From Clostridiaceae bacterium (GTDB lineage: Bacteria; Bacillota; Clostridia; Oscillospirales; Acutalibacteraceae), in contig JAEDLK010000055.1 of NCBI GenBank assembly GCA_016295355.1, forward strand, positions 1 through 5,370: a DNA stretch of 5,370 bases. The letters are read 5' to 3'. Numbering within the stretch: position 1 is the stretch's first letter; each line of letters starts with the position of its first letter. The notes under the pieces were generated by a model that did not search any database, was not told where the DNA came from, and saw only the letters and a program-made list of their open reading frames with translations. Positions 1-5,356 of this stretch are shown here, piece after piece. The position numbers and the translations under genes were made by a program.

Positions 1-2
1 TT

Positions 3-509
3 TTATTCCGTAGCGGTAAAGTCGTCGGTTGGGGCGAAGGATTATATCGCTATGTGATCAATCATCGGATCGCTGGAACTTTTTCGGCCAATTTTTTAAG
101 TTCGCTTTGTCTTTCCTTTGCCTTTTTGTTAGGCGTCTACCTGTTCGGAACATCGCTGTTAGGGGTTGCTTTTATCCCTTTTCTAATTATGTTGCGGGGT
201 TTTTTGATCGGGCTGTTTCTGTGCCGATTATATGAAGCAAACGGCTTCGCCGGCATCGCCTATAATTTACTAATCGTGATTCCGTCTGCCTGCTTGTATT
301 TACCAACCATGTTATGCGGCGCCAATAGTTCGTTGCATCTATCGATTTCGTTAGGGCGTCTTCTGTTCGGGGATGCAACGGCGACCTCAAAAAGCAATGT
401 CAGGCGATTCCTTTTACTATTTGTTTTATTGCTTTTTTTAACTGTGTTATCGGCTCTTTTGAGCGGCTTAATGTCGATGGCCTTTATAAAATACTTTGAA
501 ATGGGGTGA
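3..509 (+). CDS. spoIIM: Stage II sporulation protein M, 5'-truncated
   Basis: SpoIIM is a polytopic membrane protein that, with SpoIID and SpoIIP, drives septal peptidoglycan thinning and forespore engulfment, acting in the mother-cell membrane. The frame is open from the first complete codon at base 3, so the true start lies outside the window. About 168 residues are visible, against roughly 214 for B. subtilis SpoIIM. The visible part is very hydrophobic, with about four membrane segments. It carries the family-like stretch FIPFLIMLRGFLIGLF, followed by a loop (YEANGFAG) and a Pro-containing helix (LLIVIPSACLYLP), which resembles the B. subtilis G-P-F-x-K-G-x-x-x-G-F region. A GTG at 54 could serve as a start, but the preceding in-frame residues (GWGEGLYRY) look like part of the same protein. 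The position just before a xerD-type gene matches clostridial spoIIM loci. The family call is good; exact boundaries are unknown. Confidence 0.82.
   Translation, partial: LFRSGKVVGWGEGLYRYVINHRIAGTFSANFLSSLCLSFAFLLGVYLFGTSLLGVAFIPFLIMLRGFLIGLFLCRLYEANGFAGIAYNLLIVIPSACLYLPTMLCGANSSLHLSISLGRLLFGDATATSKSNVRRFLLLFVLLLFLTVLSALLSGLMSMAFIKYFEMG
503..509 (+). promoter_or_regulatory. Ribosome binding site of the xerD-type gene
   Basis: GGGGTGA overlaps the spoIIM stop codon and lies 4 bases before a GTG at 514. This favours GTG-514 over the upstream in-frame TTG at 496, which has no Shine-Dalgarno and would add six residues not typical of Xer N-termini. The overlap suggests translational coupling to spoIIM. 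Confidence 0.65.
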
Positions 510-513
510 TTGT

Positions 514-1398
514 GTGGAAGGTTTAGAATCGTTTTCTTTGTATTTAATCGATACGAAGAAATGTTCTGTCAGCACACATCATTCCTATCTTCATGATGTC
601 ACAAAGTTTCTTCAGTACTGCACTGATCACCGTTTGGCCGCCAGAGATGTTGACTCATCGTTTGTCTATGATTATTTGGCCTATTTGCAAGGACAGGCCA
701 TCTCTGATGCAACAGCCATGCGTGTGCTTGCTGCGCTTCGTTGTTATTACTCTTTTTTGCAAAAATACGGGGAAGTATCAGAAAATCCTATTAAGGATAT
801 TCGCCTCTCACATAAGGCCAGACGAAAGATGCCGGAAATCCTAACGCAAAAGGAGATTTCTATGCTGTTAGCACAGCCGGACGGTGATGACTTTAAGTCC
901 TGTCGCGACCGCGCGATGCTGGAACTCATGTATGCAACCGGGATTAAGGTGTCGGAATTGATTGATTTGACGCTGTCCGATGTTAATTTATCGGTGGGCA
1001 TTATTCACTTGCATTCGGCCAAGCACGAACGCATCATTCCGGTATATGATAAAGCCTTGCATTCATTGGAATACTACATAAAAACGGTGCGACCGGCCGT
1101 GATCTTCGATTCTTCGGAATCCCGTCTGTTCACCAATATGTCGGGACAACCTTTGTCAAGACAGGGCTTTTGGAAGATTGTCAAATCTTATGCCAAGCGG
1201 GTAAACATCACCAAAGATATTACACCGCTGTCGTTCCGCCATTCCTTTGCGATGCATCTGCTTGAAAACGGTGCGGAACTAACCGATATCAAAGAGATGC
1301 TCGGTCATGCTGATATTTCCAGTACCAATATCTATGCACAACTCGTTAACAATAAATACGCTTTAGCATATCGTAAATTTCATCCGATGGTTAAATAG
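514..1398 (+). CDS. xerD: XerD-type tyrosine recombinase with altered active site
   Basis: A 294-residue tyrosine recombinase, close to the usual XerD length of about 298. XerD normally works with XerC at dif to resolve chromosome dimers. Residues 1-85 form the SAM-like core-binding domain (start MEGLESFSLYL). The catalytic domain follows, after LTQKEISMLL. The nucleophile Tyr274 (NIYAQ), the LGH histidine His265 and the second arginine Arg242 (FRHSF) are present. Compared with E. coli XerD (R148, K172, H244, R247, H270, Y279), the first arginine is Lys145 (ATGIKVSEL) and the first catalytic histidine is Leu239 (TPLSFRH). The beta-hairpin GKGNKER is replaced by a one-residue-shorter HSAKHER, so the lysine is displaced or absent. 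The gene starts 4 bases after spoIIM and shows no promoter of its own, so it is probably co-transcribed with it. Membership of the family is clear. Whether it still recombines DNA is uncertain, and its identity as the functional XerD partner is inferred from locus and length. Confidence 0.85.
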   Translation: MEGLESFSLYLIDTKKCSVSTHHSYLHDVTKFLQYCTDHRLAARDVDSSFVYDYLAYLQGQAISDATAMRVLAALRCYYSFLQKYGEVSENPIKDIRLSHKARRKMPEILTQKEISMLLAQPDGDDFKSCRDRAMLELMYATGIKVSELIDLTLSDVNLSVGIIHLHSAKHERIIPVYDKALHSLEYYIKTVRPAVIFDSSESRLFTNMSGQPLSRQGFWKIVKSYAKRVNITKDITPLSFRHSFAMHLLENGAELTDIKEMLGHADISSTNIYAQLVNNKYALAYRKFHPMVK

Positions 1399-1426
1399 CA
1401 TCCTGTTTATGACGGGATGCTTTTTT
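1397..1426 (+). terminator. Rho-independent terminator after the xerD-type gene
   Basis: AGCATCCTGT and ACGGGATGCT form a 10-bp stem with one G-T wobble and a 5-base loop (TTATG), followed by a run of T to 1426. The stem begins inside the TAG stop codon. It closes the spoIIM-xerD unit and insulates spoIVA, whose own promoter starts 6 bases later. Confidence 0.88.
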
Positions 1427-1432
1427 ATGCCT

Positions 1433-1462
1433 GTCATAATTGCGTATTTGTCCTCATAAATA
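1433..1462 (+). promoter_or_regulatory. Sigma-E-type promoter of spoIVA
   Basis: A -35-like GTCATAAT (1433-1440) and a -10-like CATAAATA (1455-1462) are separated by 14 bases. B. subtilis sigma-E promoters have about GTCATATT and CATACAAT with 13-15 bases between, so spacing and most positions agree. spoIVA is a classic sigma-E gene, which supports the call. Transcription would begin near 1470, giving a leader of about 28 bases. No sigma-A promoter of comparable quality is seen here. Confidence 0.68.
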
Positions 1463-1484
1463 TTGACAGAACACACAAGAATGC

Positions 1485-1490
1485 GGAGGA
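1485..1490 (+). promoter_or_regulatory. Ribosome binding site of spoIVA
   Basis: GGAGGA with 7 bases before ATG-1498. It decides the start: the longer open frame back to 1417 begins inside the preceding terminator and ahead of the promoter, so it cannot be the translated form from this promoter. Confidence 0.85.
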
Positions 1491-1497
1491 ACGAGTT

Positions 1498-2976
1498 ATG
1501 ACGAATCAGACTATTTATGAGGATATTTCCGCCAGAACCGGCGGTGATATCTACATCGGCGTTGTCGGACCGGTCAGAAGCGGTAAGTCTACTTTTATCA
1601 AACAGTTTATGAATGCGTTGGTGCTTCCTCACATGGACGAGGCTTACAGCCGTGAGAGGGCCACTGACGAGCTGCCACAATCTTCATCCGGAAGAACCAT
1701 TATGACAACGGAACCGAAATTTATACCCGAAAATGCCGTACGAATTACACTGGATGATGCGGCCGGCTTTTCGGTTAGATTGATCGACTGCGTCGGCTAC
1801 ATTGTTCCGAGCGCTCTCGGTTACATTGAAAACGATCAGCCGCGTATGGTGATGACCCCTTGGTATGACGAGCCGGTCCCGTTTAATATGGCGGCGGAAA
1901 TTGGCACCAAAAAGGTGATAACCGAGCATTCAACCATCGGGCTGGTTGTAACCACCGACGGCAGCATCAGTGACATTCCTCGTGATGAATATGCCGAAGC
2001 AGAAACAAGGGTGATCAGAGAATTAAAAGAAATCAATAAACCGTTTGTGGTTTTGTTGAATTGTCTATTTCCACAATCGGACGAGGCAAAGGCTTTGGCC
2101 GATCAATTAAGTGAAAAATACGGTGTTACAGTGTTGCCGGTGAATTGTTTGGAATTGTGTGAGGCTGATATTACCGCTATATTGGGTCAAATCCTTTACC
2201 AATTTCCGATTCGTGAGGTTTGCGTTCGGTATCCCGGATGGGTTAATTCGTTACCAATTGATCATTGGCTGCGCCGAGATTTGCTTGGCTTATTGGGCAA
2301 AAGTGCCGATAAAATCAGCGTCATTCGTGATATTTACGGTTATAACCGCATTGTGAGTGAAGATGAAAATCTTGAGAAAGCCGAAATCGGTGAGATCGAT
2401 TTCGGCAACGGTTCTGCGGTGCTTGACATAGGATTGCCTCGTGCTTTGTTTTATAAGGTCATCAATGAAATGTGCGATATTCCTATTGAAAACGACACCG
2501 ATTTGATGAATAACATCGTGTCCTTATCAAAGATTCAAAAGGATTACGCCAAAATCAAGAATGCACTTGATGAAGTGGAGGCCACCGGCTACGGCATTGT
2601 CATGCCCAGTATCGAGGAACTGACCTTAGAAGAGCCGGAAATCATGAAGCAGGGCGGTCGTTATGGTGTTCGTTTGCGTGCTTCAGCGCCGTCTATTCAC
2701 ATGATGAAGGCAAACATCACCACAGAAGTCAGTCCCATTGTTGGCTCGGAAAAACAGAGCGAGGATTTGATTATGTATCTGCTGAGTGAATTTGAAGAAA
2801 ACCCTGTGAAGATTTGGGATTCCAATATTTTCGGAAAGTCTTTGCATGAACTGGTTAACGAGGGCTTGCATACAAAGCTGGCCAGGATGCCGGCAGATGC
2901 AAGAATGCGCTTGCAGGAAACCTTGGAAAAGGTGATTAACGAGGGCTGTAACGGTTTAATTTGTATCATTTTATAA
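1498..2976 (+). CDS. spoIVA: Stage IV sporulation protein A, coat morphogenetic ATPase
   Basis: SpoIVA polymerises on the outer forespore membrane in the mother cell, using ATP hydrolysis, to form the basement layer of the spore coat; SpoVM anchors it and the cortex depends on it. The protein has 492 residues from ATG-1498, the same as B. subtilis SpoIVA. The Walker A motif GPVRSGKST has Lys30 at the B. subtilis position. The T-T pair at 70-71 (IMTTEPKF) and Asp97 (LIDCVGY) also coincide with the reported sensor threonines and Walker B aspartate. The extreme C-terminus NGLICIIL matches the conserved GLICIIL tail needed for SpoVM contact and localisation. The N-terminal GTPase-like ATPase domain is followed by middle and C-terminal domains without obvious damage. 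It is monocistronic: it has its own sigma-E-like promoter upstream and a strong terminator immediately downstream. No anomaly was seen, and this is the most secure call in the window. Confidence 0.97.
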   Translation: MTNQTIYEDISARTGGDIYIGVVGPVRSGKSTFIKQFMNALVLPHMDEAYSRERATDELPQSSSGRTIMTTEPKFIPENAVRITLDDAAGFSVRLIDCVGYIVPSALGYIENDQPRMVMTPWYDEPVPFNMAAEIGTKKVITEHSTIGLVVTTDGSISDIPRDEYAEAETRVIRELKEINKPFVVLLNCLFPQSDEAKALADQLSEKYGVTVLPVNCLELCEADITAILGQILYQFPIREVCVRYPGWVNSLPIDHWLRRDLLGLLGKSADKISVIRDIYGYNRIVSEDENLEKAEIGEIDFGNGSAVLDIGLPRALFYKVINEMCDIPIENDTDLMNNIVSLSKIQKDYAKIKNALDEVEATGYGIVMPSIEELTLEEPEIMKQGGRYGVRLRASAPSIHMMKANITTEVSPIVGSEKQSEDLIMYLLSEFEENPVKIWDSNIFGKSLHELVNEGLHTKLARMPADARMRLQETLEKVINEGCNGLICIIL

Positions 2977-2979
2977 AAG

Positions 2980-3010
2980 AAGGACGCCTGTACTGTCTAC
3001 AGGCGTCCTT
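2980..3010. terminator. Bidirectional terminator between spoIVA and the TRIC gene
   Basis: Perfect 13-bp stem: AAGGACGCCTGTA (2980-2992) and TACAGGCGTCCTT (2998-3010), with a 5-base loop. On the plus strand it is followed by a short T run. On the minus strand it is followed by CTTTTAT, so it can stop both the spoIVA transcript and the convergent xerC-TRIC transcript. It begins 3 bases after the spoIVA stop and ends 5 bases before the TRIC stop codon. Confidence 0.93.
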
Positions 3011-3015
3011 TTATA

Positions 3016-3663
3016 CTATTTTGAAATACGGGGCAAATCCCACTCAAAGCGTGTTGCCAGATAACGAATGAGAAGGACAACAACCATAGAAGCCGTCACC
3101 GAAACGGCGGATGACAGATTCTTTTGCTGCAACAGCCAAAAAACCAAACTGCCGGTTAAGGCAGCAACGGCGTATATGCGTTTATACAGGATCAAAGGAA
3201 TCGATTTGGTCATCATATCACGAAGAATACCGCCGCCTACAGCGGTTGTCATGCCTAAGAATACGCAAAAGAAAGTGTTGTCACGGTAGCCGTGTTCTAT
3301 GGCACAGGACACGCCGCTTACGGAAAAAGCGGCCAGTCCTATCGCATCAAATAGGTTAAACAAACTGCCTAGGGTCTTTTCCTTTTGTGCATACACATCT
3401 CGAAATAGGTATGCTAATGTAAAGACAAGCATGGACACGACCACTGAAATGCCTAAAAACCGATAATTACGGAACATTTGAGGCGGAAATTGTCCCAAAA
3501 AGACATCACGAAGTGTGCCGCCGCCAAGGGCTGTGACAGAACCGATACAGATAACACCGAATAAATCCAACTTTCTTTCAATGGCAATCATGGCACCGGA
3601 GGCCGCAAAGGCAACTGTGCCGAGAATCTCCGACAGCAAAAGCATATAGTCCATTAGTTTCAT
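3016..3663 (-). CDS. TRIC-family (UPF0126) membrane cation channel
   Basis: A 215-residue integral membrane protein of the bacterial TRIC / UPF0126 family (YicG/YadS-like; the Pfam domain was once named a glycine transporter). Prokaryotic members form trimeric cation-permeable channels in the plasma membrane; the physiological role in bacteria is unsettled. The internal duplication is clear. Half one has AASGAMIAIERKLDLFGV, then TALGGGTLRD (GGG at 47-49, RD at 52-53). Half two has SVSGVSCAIEHG, then TAVGGGILRD (GGG at 143-145, RD at 148-149). Each half supplies about three hydrophobic helices, with a seventh near residues 183-202, as expected. The length is typical. ATG-3663 has AAGGTGA 7 bases upstream, so it is preferred over the in-frame Met4. 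The gene lies 33 bases after the xerC-type gene with no terminator between and no clear promoter, so it is probably co-transcribed. Which ion it conducts cannot be told. Confidence 0.9.
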   Translation of the reverse strand: MKLMDYMLLLSEILGTVAFAASGAMIAIERKLDLFGVICIGSVTALGGGTLRDVFLGQFPPQMFRNYRFLGISVVVSMLVFTLAYLFRDVYAQKEKTLGSLFNLFDAIGLAAFSVSGVSCAIEHGYRDNTFFCVFLGMTTAVGGGILRDMMTKSIPLILYKRIYAVAALTGSLVFWLLQQKNLSSAVSVTASMVVVLLIRYLATRFEWDLPRISK

Positions 3664-3670
3664 AGAAAAA

Positions 3671-3677
3671 TCACCTT
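3671..3677 (-). promoter_or_regulatory. Ribosome binding site of the TRIC gene
   Basis: AAGGTGA on the minus strand, 7 bases before ATG-3663. It fixes the start codon and shows that the gene can be translated independently within the shared transcript. Confidence 0.75.
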
Positions 3678-3696
3678 GCGTTTATGTGATGAAATT

Positions 3697-4701
3697 TTAT
3701 GACTGCGACCCGTCTGCGTTTCTTTTGGTATGATACTTTGCCAGAGGGTTAGACTGTATGGCCTGTTCGACCTGCGAATCGGCCACATGGGTATAAATCT
3801 GCGTAGTTCCCAGGTTGGCATGTCCTAAAATTTCTTTTAGAATCCGAATATCCACTCCACCTTGTTGATACATTAGTGTGGCGGCGGTGTGACGCAATTT
3901 ATGCACAGAAAAGCCTTGACCATCCAATCCGGCCTTTTTAAGATAGACACTCGCCAAATGCTGGACGGTTTTTTGACTGATTCTGTTTTTATTGCGACTG
4001 ATAAACAGTGCATTGGCCTGTGAGGGCGGGATACCGTCACGGGGGCGGTCTTGCAAGTAACGGTTGATGGCATCCACGCAGGCATCATTTAGATAAATGA
4101 TGCGTTCCTTATTGCCTTTTCCCAAAAGTCGCAGAGATCGATCTGAACGAATGTCGGTCAAGTTGATACCGCACAGCTCAGATAAACGCATCCCGCAGTT
4201 AAGAAACAGGGTTAAAATACAGTAATCACGGGATTGATAAGGGCCGTCTACGCTATTTAACAGTTTCATGGCTTCTTCCAGGGTCAAGTGCTTGGGTAAA
4301 GTATGGCGAATAGACGGTGTATCTAAAAGGGAGGCCGGATTGTTCGGCAAAACACCCAAATGTGTGTTCAGGTATCGAAAATAAATGCGAAGTGTGGAGG
4401 CTTTTCTGGCCCTTGTAGTGCTGTTATTGCCGCGCACTGACTTGCAAAAGACCAAAAAAGCATGCAAATCCTGTAAGGTGACCGATTTTAATAAATCAAT
4501 TGTGACATCGTCAATCGAAATGTCTTCAAAGGGCAGGGCAGGGTCAGATTGACCTTGTTGCTGTTTTAGATATCTGAAAAATGTGGTCAAATCAAAGTAA
4601 TACTCTTCCACAGAACGGGAAGATTTTCCCTTTATGGTTTCGCTATAGGTTAGAAAATCCCGTAAAATCGGCGGCGCCGACATCAGCTTTTCATATTGCA
4701 T
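3697..4701 (-). CDS. xerC: XerC-type tyrosine recombinase, active site complete
   Basis: A tyrosine recombinase that cuts and rejoins DNA through a 3'-phosphotyrosine link; the housekeeping role of XerC is dimer resolution at dif with XerD. From ATG-4701 it has 334 residues, somewhat longer than the 300 typical of XerC because of an insert near residues 48-72 in the core-binding domain and a short hydrophilic tail. All six catalytic residues are visible: Arg172 (GMRLSEL), Lys195 (GKGNKER), His267 and Arg270 (VHKLRH), His294 (LGHANLG) and Tyr303 (TQIYTHV). An ATG at 4707 is also possible, but the Shine-Dalgarno is only 2 bases from it and 8 from ATG-4701. The longer frame from TTG-4734 starts upstream of the -10 box and is ruled out. 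It is the first gene of a probable two-gene unit with the TRIC gene. It could instead be a dedicated recombinase acting on nearby repeats; the family call is firm, the XerC role is inferred. Confidence 0.88.
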   Translation of the reverse strand: MQYEKLMSAPPILRDFLTYSETIKGKSSRSVEEYYFDLTTFFRYLKQQQGQSDPALPFEDISIDDVTIDLLKSVTLQDLHAFLVFCKSVRGNNSTTRARKASTLRIYFRYLNTHLGVLPNNPASLLDTPSIRHTLPKHLTLEEAMKLLNSVDGPYQSRDYCILTLFLNCGMRLSELCGINLTDIRSDRSLRLLGKGNKERIIYLNDACVDAINRYLQDRPRDGIPPSQANALFISRNKNRISQKTVQHLASVYLKKAGLDGQGFSVHKLRHTAATLMYQQGGVDIRILKEILGHANLGTTQIYTHVADSQVEQAIQSNPLAKYHTKRNADGSQS

Positions 4702-4709
4702 TTGCATTG

Positions 4710-4716
4710 CCCCTTT
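4710..4716 (-). promoter_or_regulatory. Ribosome binding site of the xerC-type gene
   Basis: AAAGGGG on the minus strand, 8 bases before ATG-4701 and 2 before ATG-4707; the spacing favours 4701. With transcription starting near 4719 the leader is under 20 bases, so there is no room for a riboswitch or attenuator. Confidence 0.7.
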
Positions 4717-4723
4717 CCGACAC

Positions 4724-4740
4724 CAATTATACAAAACATT
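4724..4740 (+). repeat. 17-base direct repeat, copy at the xerC promoter
   Basis: CAATTATACAAAACATT is identical to 5340-5356. Read on the minus strand it contains the xerC -10 box TATAAT. Its 12-base core AATTATACAAAA also occurs, inverted, at 5359-5370. Confidence 0.9.
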
Positions 4741-4754
4741 TCAATTCATGTCAA
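4726..4754 (-). promoter_or_regulatory. Consensus sigma-A promoter of the xerC-type gene
   Basis: On the minus strand, TTGACA (4754-4749), 17 bases, TATAAT (4731-4726). Both hexamers are perfect matches to the vegetative consensus at ideal spacing, which is strong for a recombinase gene and may imply a counteracting repressor. The -10 box lies inside a 17-base sequence repeated at 5340-5356. A CATTTC/GAAATG inverted repeat (4737-4742 and 4755-4760) flanks the -35 box and could be an operator, but this is weak. Confidence 0.88.
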
Positions 4755-5339
4755 GAAATGCTTGAATAGCGGATAGTAAATTACGAAATCTCGTATTTGT
4801 TAAAGGATTGACAATGTTGGTGAAAGGTGGGTTGGTAAATACGACGGTTTTATGAGGCATTAAGGCGACTGACAAGGATTGTATTTTTAAAAAACAGAAT
4901 GTGAATAGCGTCGGTTTAACAATATGATCGACAGCATGGTGGTAAAAAAAGAAGTATTGAGTTTTTATTGCAGTATTGTGCTTATTTGATTCAAAAAAAT
5001 TAGATTAAGGAGTCTTTTTAAGAAAAACAACTTTAATCAGATTTTCCTTAATGATAGTTGATATGATTGCAAAAATCCTATCGAGGTTTCAAACGGTTAT
5101 TTTGCAAAAATATATTCGTGCGTATTAAAACGATAAACCTGAATGGACATCATAAATGTCAACAACGATGACCAACAAAAAAGCAAATCAACCAACTGTA
5201 CTGATTGATGAATGCGGTACAATCGATACATAGCTGGAAGCAACCAATTAGTGTAGAGAGATAGTGTGTCGTATAAGCCATAACCGGTATATCAGAAGCA
5301 CATACGATAAGAGGTTATTCTCTATTGAGTCCCTTCCCT
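4755..5339. other. Long stretch without a recognisable gene
   Basis: About 585 bases upstream of the xerC promoter with no open frame of 62 codons or more. The short frames seen (21-40 codons, both strands) have no convincing Shine-Dalgarno and no recognisable product. Composition is AT-rich in the middle (13 G or C in 5001-5040 plus the preceding 20 bases). An orphan AAGGAG occurs at 5007-5012 without a start codon at the right distance. There is a 10-base direct repeat TTGCAAAAAT (5067-5076, 5102-5111) and weak alternative hairpins around 5003-5052. No tRNA, rRNA, CRISPR or insertion-sequence signature was seen. It may be regulatory, a decayed gene, or the body of an invertible or mobile segment. 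Confidence 0.6.
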
Positions 5340-5356
5340 CAATTATACAAAACATT
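5340..5356 (+). repeat. 17-base direct repeat, distal copy
   Basis: Exact second copy of CAATTATACAAAACATT (first at 4724-4740), 616 bases away in the same orientation. On the minus strand it again carries TATAAT, followed by a purine-rich stretch resembling the xerC ribosome site, but it lacks a -35 match and an open frame. Confidence 0.9.

Noticed and set aside
496..513. TTG at 496 as the xerD start
   Set aside because: No Shine-Dalgarno precedes it, while GGGGTGA lies just before GTG-514, whose product begins like other Xer proteins.
1417..1497. N-terminal extension of spoIVA to 1417
   Set aside because: It begins in the terminator and upstream of the promoter; from ATG-1498 the length and residue numbers match B. 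subtilis SpoIVA exactly.
4702..4734. TTG-4734 as the xerC-type start
   Set aside because: It lies upstream of the -10 box TATAAT, so it would not be in the transcript.
4808..4841. Plus-strand TTGACA at 4808-4813 as a promoter
   Set aside because: No -10-like hexamer at 16-18 bases; the nearest AT-rich match is about 22 bases away.
5003..5052. Alternative hairpins (GATTAAGG with CTTTAATC or CCTTAAT) as a riboswitch
   Set aside because: Stems of 7-8 AT-rich pairs are weak and no downstream start codon or T run would make a switch.
5051..5128. 25-codon frame starting MIVDMIAKIL
   Set aside because: No Shine-Dalgarno near the ATG; the orphan AAGGAG at 5007-5012 is too far upstream.
5156..5233. 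25-codon frame starting MSTTMTNKKANQ
   Set aside because: No ribosome site, very short, no recognisable family; it may be chance in a gene-poor stretch.
5159..5281. 40-codon minus-strand frame starting MAYTTHYL
   Set aside because: No ribosome site before the ATG and an odd Cys-rich composition; not supported as a gene.
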